This document shows positions 1 through 7,152 of a stretch of DNA of 64,000 bases, piece by piece. The translations under genes and the position numbers were made by a program. The notes under the pieces are model-generated. The model had not been told where the DNA came from and ran no database searches. It worked only from the letters and a program-made list of their open reading frames with translations. Each line of letters opens with the position of its first letter. The stretch's first letter is position 1. Location of the stretch: positions 1-64,000 of the forward strand of contig CAKQUE010000001.1 of NCBI GenBank assembly GCA_934277435.1, given 5' to 3'. This DNA is from an uncultured Alphaproteobacteria bacterium (GTDB lineage Bacteria > Pseudomonadota > Alphaproteobacteria > RF32 > CAG-239).

Positions 1-909
1 GCCGATGTCGACGGCGCGCACATCAGAACTTTGTTGCTGACCTTCTTCTATCGTCAAATGCCGGAGCTTATCCGCCGCGGCTACATCTATATTGCTCAGC
101 CGCCTCTTTATAAAGCTAAACGCGGCAACTCTATCATCTACATCAAAGACGACCGCGAAATGGAAGACTACCTTATTCACGGCGGCTGCGATGATGGTTC
201 GTTGGAAACAGCCAACGGCGAACGCCTGATTGGTCAAGATTTGATTGCTTTTGTAGAAAGCACAAAACGCGCCAACAGTATGATTAAAGCCTTAACCCTA
301 AAAGCACCGGAAAAAATTGTTGAGCAAATGGCTATCCGCGGTTTGTTTAATCCGGAAATTTTGAAAGACAAAGCCGCATTGCAAGCCGAATTGGATAAAA
401 TGGCGCAGCGCTTGGATACTTTGGAAGCCGAATATGACCGCGGTTGGAAAGCCGAACTTAACGAAGAAGGCAGCGTGGTGTTCTATCGCGTTCTGCGCGG
501 TGTGAAAGAAGAGCACGTTATCGGCGCGAACATTTTAGAAAGTCCGGAAGGTAAAGTCTTGAACGATATGCACGAGTTTTTAACCGAAAACTTTGCCCAA
601 TCTTCTAAGCTAACCACAAAGGCTTTGGGCGAAAAGCGCGTCGACGGTCCGGTTAGTTTGATGAACGCCGTTACAGCTGCCGGTAAAAAAGGCATTTCTA
701 TCCAACGCTATAAAGGTTTGGGAGAAATGAATCCTGAACAGCTGTGGGAAACAACTTTGGATCCAGAAGCTCGTTCTTTGCTGCAAGTTAAAATTGACAG
801 CATTGAAGAAGCCGATGAAGCATTTTCTACTTTGATGGGCGATGTGGTTGAACCTCGTAAAGAATTTATTCAAGAAAACGCTCTAAAAGTACAAAACTTG
901 GATATTTAA
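1..909 (+). CDS. gyrB: DNA gyrase subunit B, C-terminal part (5' truncated by window)
   Basis: The reading frame is open from base 1, so this is the 3' part of a longer gene. It opens in the TOPRIM metal-binding motif (D-V-D-G-A-H), followed by RGYIYIAQPPLYK and the late TOPRIM motif YKGLGEMNPEQLWETT. The C-terminus (LMGDVVEPRKEFIQENAL) is typical of GyrB rather than ParE. GyrB is the ATPase subunit of gyrase, which introduces negative supercoils with GyrA. An acidic stretch of about 170 residues lies inside the TOPRIM region, as in other proteobacterial GyrB proteins. It ends just before a strong terminator. Identity is well supported; the ATPase domain is outside the window. Confidence 0.95.
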   Translation, partial: ADVDGAHIRTLLLTFFYRQMPELIRRGYIYIAQPPLYKAKRGNSIIYIKDDREMEDYLIHGGCDDGSLETANGERLIGQDLIAFVESTKRANSMIKALTLKAPEKIVEQMAIRGLFNPEILKDKAALQAELDKMAQRLDTLEAEYDRGWKAELNEEGSVVFYRVLRGVKEEHVIGANILESPEGKVLNDMHEFLTENFAQSSKLTTKALGEKRVDGPVSLMNAVTAAGKKGISIQRYKGLGEMNPEQLWETTLDPEARSLLQVKIDSIEEADEAFSTLMGDVVEPRKEFIQENALKVQNLDI

Positions 910-926
910 GTTTTTTTAACTCCGGC

Positions 927-958
927 AAACACCTCGTTTTTTAAGCGAGGTGTTTTGC
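927..958. terminator. Intrinsic terminator between gyrB and the convergent pilin gene
   Basis: A perfect 10-bp inverted repeat (927-936 with 946-955) encloses a T-rich loop and is followed by T-rich sequence. It lies 17 bases after the gyrB stop and just before the stop of the convergent pilin gene, so it may serve both strands. Confidence 0.8.
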
Positions 959-963
959 TTTTA

Positions 964-1611
964 TTAAAAATACATAGAAACTTCACAGCGTCCGGCTACA
1001 TCACAAGGATCACAAGACGCTTTTATATCGGCCAATGACATATCACGTAAACAAAGCTGACGTTTAGAATCGCAATAAGCATCTCCATAATAAGGTTTAG
1101 CACTGCCGCCCAAGGACCAAGTTCCCCGCCCCATTTTTAACACGTCATGTAAAGGTTGAATAACAGTTTGCAAAATTTGCATACACATTCTTTTAGGCTT
1201 ATCTCGTTTTTTTCCGTAAGCTATTCCGGAGCCGCCTAAAATTATTACTATAACATAAGAACATGGCTTATTGTTGTCACAATTCCATTCAATTCCCAAA
1301 TAATTACCGGCACTATCTCGCAAATATGCAGGCTGATAGTCAGGATACCACTTTGCCGGCAGTAGGCCTGCATTATATAAAGTATTTCTGAAGTTAATAA
1401 CACCTACGGTGTTTGGGTAATTCTTTTCAAAATTTGGGCGATATTCTAGCAAATTACGAACGAGTTCGCTATATTCATTCATAAGTTTGGTTGTCTTATA
1501 TTTTTCCATAGCTTTGGAGAATCCGGCAATTCCGCCAACGGATAGAACAGCAATAATCGCCAACACACCCAGCATTTCTATCATAGAGCGACCTAATTGG
1601 CTATGTTTCAT
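964..1611 (-). CDS. Type IVb-like prepilin (PilS-like)
   Basis: A 215-residue protein with a class III (prepilin) signal: a six-residue leader ending in Gly (MKHSQLG), then RSMIEMLGVLAII, with Glu at mature position 5 and a hydrophobic helix. That is the substrate pattern of prepilin peptidase. The rest is a globular domain with at least eight cysteines, several near the C-terminus (CDPCDVAGRC), suggesting disulfides. AAGGAAG precedes the ATG. It lies alone, convergent with gyrB and about 43 kb from the type IVb pilus genes of this window, and could be their major or minor pilin. Pilin class is well supported; partnership with that pilus is inference. Confidence 0.82.
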   Translation of the reverse strand: MKHSQLGRSMIEMLGVLAIIAVLSVGGIAGFSKAMEKYKTTKLMNEYSELVRNLLEYRPNFEKNYPNTVGVINFRNTLYNAGLLPAKWYPDYQPAYLRDSAGNYLGIEWNCDNNKPCSYVIVIILGGSGIAYGKKRDKPKRMCMQILQTVIQPLHDVLKMGRGTWSLGGSAKPYYGDAYCDSKRQLCLRDMSLADIKASCDPCDVAGRCEVSMYF

Positions 1612-1643
1612 TGTGACTTCCTTTCTTCTCTTGTTAAACAGTA

Positions 1644-1842
1644 ATAAAAAAAGCCGCTGAAAAAGCGACCGGAAGTTGACAACTATTTAAGACAAGCATA
1701 GTGTAGCATATTAGCATATAGCTTATTTTGCTACCTTCCGATCTACAGACCAGAAGGTATTTAACGTCTTTTATCGACGTGTCTTAAAGAGGTTGTCACA
1801 CCCCGAACAGACTATTGTCTGTCTGCTTATATTGTTAGCAGA
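1644..1842 (-). ncRNA. Candidate structured RNA or 5' leader upstream of the pilin gene
   Basis: Read on the minus strand, this segment has five local hairpins plus a long closing stem. The closing stem pairs 1780-1797 with 1678-1694 (about 14 bp with one internal loop). Inside it are hairpins 1764-1768/1776-1780, 1732-1738/1753-1759 and 1704-1708/1729-1733, giving a multi-branched fold. Two perfect 6-bp hairpins (1807-1812/1817-1822 and 1822-1827/1837-1842) lie 5' of it. The structure ends at an intrinsic terminator about 35 bases before the pilin ATG. It could be an independent small RNA or an attenuator-type leader. I do not recognise it as 6S, tmRNA, SRP RNA or c-di-GMP riboswitch. Confidence 0.55.
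1646..1669 (-). terminator. Intrinsic terminator between structured RNA and pilin start
   Basis: On the minus strand, a 6-bp stem with one G-U pair (1664-1669 with 1653-1658) is followed at once by seven U residues (1652-1646). It lies upstream of the pilin start codon, so it either ends a separate small RNA or controls read-through into the pilin gene. Confidence 0.65.
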
Positions 1843-1880
1843 ATCAGTCTGAAAAGTAAAGACATTTATTGTTTACAAAA

Positions 1881-1913
1881 AATCCTATTTACGGCGTAAA
1901 TAGGATTTTTTTT
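1881..1913. terminator. Intrinsic terminator after ptsN copy A
   Basis: A perfect 11-bp inverted repeat (1881-1891 with 1897-1907) around a 5-base loop, flanked by A-runs on one side and T-runs on the other. It lies 28 bases past the minus-strand ptsN stop and could act in both directions. Confidence 0.85.
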
Positions 1914-1935
1914 GTAAAACATAGTAGCTAATTTT

Positions 1936-2379
1936 TTACTTTTGCAAAGCAATATAAATTTCGTGTGCTGATTTTGCTTCTCTGATTTTGCGGCAAGTTT
2001 CTTCATCTTTCAAAACTCTTGACATCACGGCCAAAGCTTTTAAATGGTCTTCGCCACTTTTTTCTGGTGACAATAAAAACGCTATCAAATCCACCGGATG
2101 CGAATCCAAAGCTTCATAATCTACGCCTTTATTCAAACGGGCAAAAACAGCAATAACTTTATCTAAGCCTTCAATTCGGGCGTGAGGGAAAGCAACACCA
2201 TCGCCATAGCCGGTTGAACCCAAGTTTTCACGTTCTAATATTGCTTCAAAAACAGAATTTTCATCAATGTTTTCTTTTTCAGCAACAAATTTTGATAACT
2301 GTTCAAGCATATTGCGCTTGCTCTCGGCTTCAACATGAGCCAACACCATGTCTTCTGACAAGATATCTGATATTCCCAT
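1936..2379 (-). CDS. ptsN: PTS IIA-Ntr regulatory protein, copy A
   Basis: A 147-residue EIIA-Ntr-type protein. The phosphorylatable His is in GDGVAFPHARIEGL (His about residue 66), and the LLSPEKSGEDHLKALAVMSR segment is typical of the family. IIA-Ntr receives phosphate through the nitrogen PTS (PtsP-NPr) and regulates metabolism and potassium uptake rather than importing sugar. It lies 23 bases downstream of a stand-alone HPF C-terminal domain and ends at a strong terminator. It is a near-identical paralogue of the gene at 3191-3634, with four substitutions (N/D, A/S, I/V, I/V), all in the C-terminal half. The active site is intact in both copies. Confidence 0.9.
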   Translation of the reverse strand: MGISDILSEDMVLAHVEAESKRNMLEQLSKFVAEKENIDENSVFEAILERENLGSTGYGDGVAFPHARIEGLDKVIAVFARLNKGVDYEALDSHPVDLIAFLLSPEKSGEDHLKALAVMSRVLKDEETCRKIREAKSAHEIYIALQK

Positions 2380-2402
2380 TTTTTATCCCTTTTAGTAAAA
2401 AA

Positions 2403-2603
2403 TTATTCTGCAGGTTCAACCCAACCGATGTTACCATCTTTGCGACGATATACCATACTGATGCGGTTGTTGGCGCTGTTACGGAACATCAAAGCGTTTT
2501 CATCGGCCAAATCCATATACATAACTGCTTCACCAACAGTGCAAAGTTTGATGTTAGCATCGGTTTCGGCAATGGTTAAAGGAGCAGATTCGTCAATGCT
2601 CAT
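2403..2603 (-). CDS. Stand-alone HPF C-terminal (ribosome dimerisation) domain
   Basis: From the ATG at 2603 this encodes 66 residues identical to the C-terminus of the full-length HPF at 3658-4218 (MSIDESAPLTI to GWVEPAE). In long-form HPF this domain joins two 70S ribosomes into hibernating 100S dimers; the S30AE ribosome-binding domain is missing here. Upstream of 2603 the duplicated copy reads GGAGATGAAATG, whereas the full-length gene has GAAGATGAAATG, so one base change gives a good Shine-Dalgarno sequence. A longer start at 2687 is possible but would add 28 unrelated residues. It may be functional or a duplication remnant. Confidence 0.6.
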   Translation of the reverse strand: MSIDESAPLTIAETDANIKLCTVGEAVMYMDLADENALMFRNSANNRISMVYRRKDGNIGWVEPAE

Positions 2604-2706
2604 TTCATCTCCGGTTAAAGTGCAACAAACTTGCCAATTTTGTAACAAGACAGAAAAAGGTTGCCTTTTTAATATTGTTTTTGACAAGTCTAACTAAAAA
2701 ATCAAA

Positions 2707-2738
2707 AACGCCATGATGCACAAAAGCAACATGGCGTT
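2707..2738 (-). terminator. Intrinsic terminator after the 104-residue gene
   Basis: A 9-bp perfect inverted repeat (2707-2715 with 2730-2738). On the minus strand it is followed by a T-rich tract. It lies 5 bases beyond the stop codon of the gene at 2743-3057. Confidence 0.7.
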
Positions 2739-2742
2739 CATT

Positions 2743-3057
2743 TTAACATTTTTCCCGTTTATAACATAAAGAAAAAACACGATTTTTGATTCGTTCCCAA
2801 AAAGGAAGCTTTTTCATTTCCTGAATTGGGCTGTCTCCGCCAAATTCCAAATACAGAACATCTCCTTTTTGCAAACGAACGGCTTGGACAAAACGCTTGT
2901 CATCCGTATAGATTTTTTCACTATGTATTGGACGAACTTTTTGATACCATGCCCGTTTCTGATAAATGTAAAAAATCTGAACATATCTTTCAGATTTTTT
3001 TATATCCCAAACAATCGCCGGATATAAAAATTTAAAATTCAGTTCCAAATCTTCCAT
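2743..3057 (-). CDS. Hypothetical protein, 104 residues
   Basis: I do not recognise this small basic protein. It has no signal peptide or membrane segment, is rich in aromatic and Lys/Arg residues, and contains a DVLYLEFGG stretch suggestive of a small beta-rich fold. It sits between the two ptsN/hpf duplicates and is an independent unit: a near-consensus promoter lies upstream (3103-3131) and a terminator immediately downstream. No strong ribosome binding site was seen; the region before the ATG is AT-rich. The dedicated promoter and terminator support a real gene. Confidence 0.6.
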   Translation of the reverse strand: MEDLELNFKFLYPAIVWDIKKSERYVQIFYIYQKRAWYQKVRPIHSEKIYTDDKRFVQAVRLQKGDVLYLEFGGDSPIQEMKKLPFWERIKNRVFSLCYKREKC

Positions 3058-3102
3058 ATGCTTAAAATTAATAATAAAAATGATAATAAAAATGTAATTT
3101 AT

Positions 3103-3131
3103 ATATTATATTCCGCATACGTTTTTGTCAA
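3103..3131 (-). promoter_or_regulatory. Sigma-70-type promoter for the 104-residue gene
   Basis: On the minus strand, -35 TTGACA (3131-3126), a 17-base spacer and -10 TAATAT (3108-3103). This is a near-perfect match to the housekeeping consensus, about 45 bases upstream of the start codon at 3057. Confidence 0.7.
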
Positions 3132-3132
3132 T

Positions 3133-3177
3133 AAAAATAAGAGTCTCCATTCATAGCATGGAAACCCTTATTTTTTT
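3133..3177. terminator. Intrinsic terminator after ptsN copy B
   Basis: A long inverted repeat (about 16 bp with two mismatches) around the loop at 3151-3157, flanked by A-rich and T-rich runs. It follows the minus-strand stop of ptsN copy B by 14 bases and precedes the next promoter. Confidence 0.75.
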
Positions 3178-3190
3178 AATCAGCTTAATT

Positions 3191-3634
3191 TTACTTTTGC
3201 AAAGCCACATAAATTTCGTGCGCTGATTTTGCTTCTCTGATTTTGCGGCAAGTTTCTTCATCTTTCAAAACTCTTGACATCACAGCCAAAGCTTTCAAAT
3301 GGTCTTCTCCACTTTTTTCTGGTGACAATAAAAACGCTACCAAATCCACCGGATGCGAATCCAAAGATTCATAATCTACGCCTTTATCCAAACGAGCAAA
3401 AACAGCAATAACTTTATCTAAGCCTTCAATTCGGGCGTGAGGGAAAGCAACACCATCGCCATAGCCGGTTGAACCCAAGTTTTCACGTTCTAATATTGCT
3501 TCAAAAACAGAATTTTCATCAATGTTTTCTTTTTCAGCAACAAATTTTGATAACTGTTCAAGCATATTGCGCTTGCTCTCGGCTTCAACATGAGCCAACA
3601 CCATGTCTTCTGACAAGATATCTGATATTCCCAT
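3191..3634 (-). CDS. ptsN: PTS IIA-Ntr regulatory protein, copy B
   Basis: A 147-residue EIIA-Ntr paralogue of the gene at 1936-2379, with the same active-site His motif FPHAR. It follows full-length hpf by 23 bases in the usual proteobacterial order lptB-hpf-ptsN. This is therefore probably the ancestral copy, with copy A derived from it. No rpoN lies between lptB and hpf, where many proteobacteria carry it. A shared hpf-ptsN transcript is likely, ending at the terminator at 3133-3177. Confidence 0.92.
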   Translation of the reverse strand: MGISDILSEDMVLAHVEAESKRNMLEQLSKFVAEKENIDENSVFEAILERENLGSTGYGDGVAFPHARIEGLDKVIAVFARLDKGVDYESLDSHPVDLVAFLLSPEKSGEDHLKALAVMSRVLKDEETCRKIREAKSAHEIYVALQK

Positions 3635-3871
3635 TTTTTATCCCTTTTAGTAAAAAATTATTCTGCAGGTTCAACCCAACCGATGTTACCATCTTTGCGA
3701 CGATATACCATACTGATGCGGTTGTTGGCGCTGTTACGGAACATCAAAGCGTTTTCATCGGCCAAATCCATATACATAACTGCTTCACCAACAGTGCAAA
3801 GTTTGATGTTAGCATCGGTTTCGGCAATGGTTAAAGGAGCAGACTCATCAATGCTCATTTCATCTTCGGTT
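3191..3871. repeat. Segmental duplication, copy B (hpf 3' end plus ptsN)
   Basis: Partner of the duplicated segment at 1936-2616. The identical core here is 3396-3843. This copy lies within intact hpf and complete ptsN, which marks it as the probable donor. Confidence 0.9.
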
Positions 3872-4218
3872 TCTTTAACAGGGAAAACAGCAGCATGAGC
3901 CATTTCCACAATACCGGTTTTACCTTTGTGGTCATTCAATTTTGTTTTTTGACGGCGCAAACGAGTAGCGATATGTTCATTAGCATTATCAAAAGCAGAA
4001 TAAGGATCTGCGGCAACGCCTGTACCTTTCAAAACAATGTTTTTAGCCGGATGAACAGTAACTTCTGCTCTAAAATCTTCGCCATCTTTAGAAAAAGCTA
4101 CACTGCAGCTGATTGGAGCGTTAAAATACTTGTTTACGGCATTTTCAACAGCTTCTTCAACACGGTTGCGCAGTCTGTCGCTAATATCTACTTGTTTTCC
4201 TGTTAATGTAATTTTCAT
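3658..4218 (-). CDS. hpf: Ribosome hibernation promoting factor, long form
   Basis: A 186-residue protein. The N-terminal S30AE/YfiA domain (about 1-100; MKITLTGKQVDISDRLRNRV, then a segment rich in Lys/Arg) binds the decoding region of the 30S subunit. A linker leads to a C-terminal dimerisation domain (about 128-186; ENALMFRNSANNRISMVYRR), as in long HPF. Such proteins inactivate ribosomes as 100S dimers in stationary phase. It is preceded by its own promoter (4274-4302) and AGGTAAATC before the ATG, and is followed by ptsN. The 3' third is duplicated at 2403-2616. Confidence 0.93.
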   Translation of the reverse strand: MKITLTGKQVDISDRLRNRVEEAVENAVNKYFNAPISCSVAFSKDGEDFRAEVTVHPAKNIVLKGTGVAADPYSAFDNANEHIATRLRRQKTKLNDHKGKTGIVEMAHAAVFPVKETEDEMSIDESAPLTIAETDANIKLCTVGEAVMYMDLADENALMFRNSANNRISMVYRRKDGNIGWVEPAE

Positions 4219-4273
4219 GATTTACCTCATTTGTTAATTATTTCGGCACAATCGCCTTTTGTAACTGTTTTAT

Positions 4274-4302
4274 AGTATAACACTGTTTAAGCAAAAGTAA
4301 AC
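4274..4302 (-). promoter_or_regulatory. Probable promoter for hpf-ptsN
   Basis: On the minus strand, -35 GTTTAC (4302-4297), a 17-base spacer and -10 TATACT (4279-4274). It lies about 55 bases upstream of the hpf start in the lptB-hpf gap. Confidence 0.55.
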
Positions 4303-4313
4303 AACATACTTTT

Positions 4314-5060
4314 TTATAGTGAGAAATTATCACCCAAATATACTTTGCGCACTTCTTCATTTGCCACAATCTCGTCCGGAGTTCCCTCCATCAAAACTGT
4401 TCCACCGTGTAAAATATACGCTCTGTCAATAATATCCAAGGTCTCTCGTACATTGTGATCGGTAATAAGCACGCCCAAACCGCGGTTTTTAAGCTGTGAC
4501 ACCAAGGTACGGATTTCTCCAACGGCAATAGGGTCAATACCGGCTAAAGGTTCGTCCAGCAAAATAAAGCTTGGTTTGCTAGCCAACGCTCGGGCAATTT
4601 CCAAACGACGGCGCTCACCGCCGGATAGCGCTAAAGCCGGAGATTTGCGCAGGTGGGCAATAGAAAATTCATTTAGCAATTCTTCAAGCATGTCTTCACG
4701 CTGATTTTCATCATCTATAACAATTTGCAAAATGGCTTTAATATTATCCTCAACACTCAGAGTTCTAAAAATAGAAGCTTCTTGCGGCAAATAGCCAATA
4801 CCCATGCGGGCGCGTTTATACATTGGCATATCGGTTATATCCTGCCCACCGATATAAACATCGCCGTAATCAGGTGTAATCAAACCGGTAACGCAATAGA
4901 AGCATGTGGTTTTACCGGCGCCATTAGGGCCAAGCAAACCAACCGCCTCGCCTTTTTTGACGTGCAGCGACACATTTTTCAGTACAGTACGTTTTTTATA
5001 TTTTTTACCGATATTGAAAATTTCCAGCTCTTCGGTTTCATTAGTCTGATTTTTTACCAT
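4314..5060 (-). CDS. lptB: LPS export ABC transporter ATPase LptB
   Basis: A 248-residue ABC ATPase with Walker A GPNGAGKTT (about 43-51), Q-loop YLPQE, signature LSGGERRR (about 142), Walker B FILLDEPLAGIDP and switch His in TDHN. The AGIDP variant after Walker B and the YLGDNF C-terminus are characteristic of LptB. LptB powers extraction of lipopolysaccharide from the inner membrane through LptFG toward LptC-LptA-LptD. Its start overlaps the end of the LptC-LptA fusion by 20 bases, so the two are translationally linked. LptF and LptG are not in the window. Confidence 0.95.
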   Translation of the reverse strand: MVKNQTNETEELEIFNIGKKYKKRTVLKNVSLHVKKGEAVGLLGPNGAGKTTCFYCVTGLITPDYGDVYIGGQDITDMPMYKRARMGIGYLPQEASIFRTLSVEDNIKAILQIVIDDENQREDMLEELLNEFSIAHLRKSPALALSGGERRRLEIARALASKPSFILLDEPLAGIDPIAVGEIRTLVSQLKNRGLGVLITDHNVRETLDIIDRAYILHGGTVLMEGTPDEIVANEEVRKVYLGDNFSL

Positions 5061-6099
5061 TTTCCGTTTTCCTTTTGCTGTAAAACGTACCGGATATCCG
5101 GCCGCCTGTTTTTTTATTTCCGACGATTCGGCTTATTTGTGTATTTAAATCTGTTTCAGCCATATTTCCGTTGATAACATTTCCATGCTGCTCCAACTTA
5201 ACTTTTCCTGTGAGCTGAACCTTTGCCGTTTTTGGATTATAAACGCCTTTATCGCCATAAGCTTTTCCTTTTGGCGTGATAATGCGCACATGTCCCATGG
5301 CTTCGGCCTTTTCCAGTTCATTTTTTTGAGAATAAAAAGCTTTAACCGTATCGGCATATAAAATATTGTCGCCTTGCCGCACAACAACATTGCCAACCGA
5401 AACGCTCTCGTGCTTGTTTTGAAAATAACGGGTTTCTTTTTCGGCAGTCAACGTACCTTGTGAGGTGGTAACAACATGTTTGCCTTTCAAAACCAAAATA
5501 TTATCTTGCTTGAAATATTCAAAAGCGGAAGCTTCTAAATCGCCCCAATCTCCCTCGGCGTTGACGCGTTCATTATTATAACCATGTTCAGCCTCAAAGT
5601 CATAAACAACTTGTTCGGTGCGAACTTTGGTGCCGCTTTCATCAATTGCATTTACGTATCCGTTTAAGCGCAGCATATTTTTTTCTTGATTAAAATAACC
5701 TTCGACAGCGCTGATTTTAATCGTACCATTATCAGTCGGTATTTCGCCTTTAGGACTGTTTATTTTAACTTCTTTAGAACCTGGGGCAACTTCGTCGACA
5801 CTGTCTGCGGTAACAGTTCCAACCCTGTTTTTAGAATCCGTGGTATGATAAACAGTTTGTTCTATATGCAGCTTTTCCATTTCATTTTTACGCGGCATAG
5901 TCACGTTGTTTTGCAAATCGATACTTTTTTTTATGTTTGGCATTACCAACATAACCCCGAAAATGGCGGCGGCAACGCAAGGAAAACCTAATTTAACAAA
6001 ACGCAGCCATCTGGAAGTTTGCGGTTTATTGTCATACTTAATTTCGTCAAGCTGCCGCTTTCCGTTGAAATAATCATCAATTTTGCGCGAGTCAAACAT
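5041..6099 (-). CDS. LptC-LptA fusion, LPS transport bridge
   Basis: A 352-residue protein. A cytoplasmic N-terminus is followed by one membrane helix (about 36-55, LGFPCVAAAIFGVMLVM). An LptC-like periplasmic domain (about 85-205) contains FNQEKNMLRLNGYV and TVSTSQGTLT-type beta-jellyroll strands. A second OstA/LptA-like repeat follows (about 206-340; YADTVKAFYS, GDKGVYNPKTAKVQLTGKV). LptC and LptA are usually separate neighbouring genes, and their beta-jellyrolls stack to form the periplasmic LPS bridge; here both appear in one chain. It lies between kdsD and lptB, the usual lptC-lptA position. An extended LptC alone is the alternative, but the C-terminal half reads as LptA. Confidence 0.8.
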   Translation of the reverse strand: MFDSRKIDDYFNGKRQLDEIKYDNKPQTSRWLRFVKLGFPCVAAAIFGVMLVMPNIKKSIDLQNNVTMPRKNEMEKLHIEQTVYHTTDSKNRVGTVTADSVDEVAPGSKEVKINSPKGEIPTDNGTIKISAVEGYFNQEKNMLRLNGYVNAIDESGTKVRTEQVVYDFEAEHGYNNERVNAEGDWGDLEASAFEYFKQDNILVLKGKHVVTTSQGTLTAEKETRYFQNKHESVSVGNVVVRQGDNILYADTVKAFYSQKNELEKAEAMGHVRIITPKGKAYGDKGVYNPKTAKVQLTGKVKLEQHGNVINGNMAETDLNTQISRIVGNKKTGGRISGTFYSKRKTENGKKSD

Positions 6100-6102
6100 T
6101 AA

Positions 6103-7068
6103 TTAGCTAACTCCAGCTTTTAAGCAATCGTGAATATGAATAACTCCAACCGGTTTTGTACCCTTAACCACAAACAAATTGGTAATTCCGCGTCCGGTGT
6201 TGTTCATCACATTAACAGCTTCGGCAATTAAAGCGTCAGGCGCAATCGTTTTTGGATTTTTGGTCATAACTTTTGAAACTTTTTCCGTAATCAAATCCGG
6301 CGACATCCAGCGGCGCAAATCACCATCGGTAATTATTCCGATTAAATCGCCGTTATCATTGACAATGCCAACACAGCCCAACATTTTTTCTGACATTTTA
6401 ATTAAAGCGTCCTGCATAATAGCGTTGTCTTTAACCAGCGGCATTTCCTCGCCAGTATGCATAACATCAGAAACATGGCGCAAAACAGAACCAAGTTTTC
6501 CGCCTGGGTGACGCAAATGGAAATCATCTTCGGTAAAACCGCGGCGCACCATTAAATCTGCCGCCAAAATATCGCCCATAACCAAAGTAGCAGTTGTGGA
6601 AGATGTCGGCGCCAAACCCAAAGGACAAGCCTCGCGATTGCTTGGCAGTTTCAACACATAATCGCTGTTTTTACCCAATGAACTTTCCGGATTTTTAGTA
6701 ATAGCAATCAATGGCACACCAAAACGGCGGCAATATACCAAAATATCGGACAGTTCTTTTGACTCACCGCTGTTGGAAATCGCAATTACCGTATCATCTG
6801 CTGTTATCATACCCAAATCGCCGTGACTGGCCTCGCCTGGGTGCAAAAAGAAAGACGGCGTTCCGGTAGAAGCAAAAGTCGCAGCCATTTTACGGCCAAT
6901 ATGGCCTGATTTTCCCATACCTGTAACAATCACGCGGCCTTTTGTTTTTTGTAAAACGTCAACCGCTGTGGTCAAAGTACCGTCCAGCTCGTTCTCCATA
7001 GCTTTTAAAGCCTCTACTTCACGGTCTATGGTTTGTTTTGCCACTTCAATATCTTTATTTTCCGTCAC
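6103..7068 (-). CDS. kdsD: Arabinose-5-phosphate isomerase (KdsD/KpsF family)
   Basis: A 321-residue protein. The SIS sugar isomerase domain (about 30-180) carries VTGMGKSGHIGRK and SNSGESKEL phosphosugar-binding loops. Two CBS domains follow (about 200-320; IITDGDLRRW). It interconverts ribulose-5-phosphate and arabinose-5-phosphate, the first step to KDO for lipopolysaccharide. It lies 3 bases upstream of the LptC-LptA fusion, so LPS precursor synthesis and transport are co-transcribed. The GGAG ribosome binding site is good. Confidence 0.95.
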   Translation of the reverse strand: MTENKDIEVAKQTIDREVEALKAMENELDGTLTTAVDVLQKTKGRVIVTGMGKSGHIGRKMAATFASTGTPSFFLHPGEASHGDLGMITADDTVIAISNSGESKELSDILVYCRRFGVPLIAITKNPESSLGKNSDYVLKLPSNREACPLGLAPTSSTTATLVMGDILAADLMVRRGFTEDDFHLRHPGGKLGSVLRHVSDVMHTGEEMPLVKDNAIMQDALIKMSEKMLGCVGIVNDNGDLIGIITDGDLRRWMSPDLITEKVSKVMTKNPKTIAPDALIAEAVNVMNNTGRGITNLFVVKGTKPVGVIHIHDCLKAGVS

Positions 7069-7152
7069 GATAGTCTCCTTTTTTTAATTCTTTTCAGAAT
7101 AATAGAATTTTTGCCCTAAAATTCAAGATTTTTTTGGGTTTTATGCTCTTTT

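Larger units (their letters stand above)
1936..2616. repeat. Segmental duplication, copy A (hpf 3' end plus ptsN)
   Basis: About 680 bases match 3191-3871 at an offset of 1255. I read ten differences in 1936-2140, none in 2141-2588 (about 448 identical bases), then three in the last ~28 bases. Similarity stops sharply at about 2616 and just beyond the ptsN stop codon. Confidence 0.9.

Noticed and set aside
1644..1842. 6S RNA, tmRNA, SRP RNA or c-di-GMP riboswitch
   Set aside because: Length, fold (multi-branched with three inner hairpins) and absence of recognisable conserved motifs do not fit any of these by eye.
2214..2579. Plus-strand ORF of 121 codons repeated exactly at 3469-3834
   Set aside because: It is the antisense of ptsN/hpf inside the duplicated segment; its conservation is explained by the duplication and it has no ribosome binding site.
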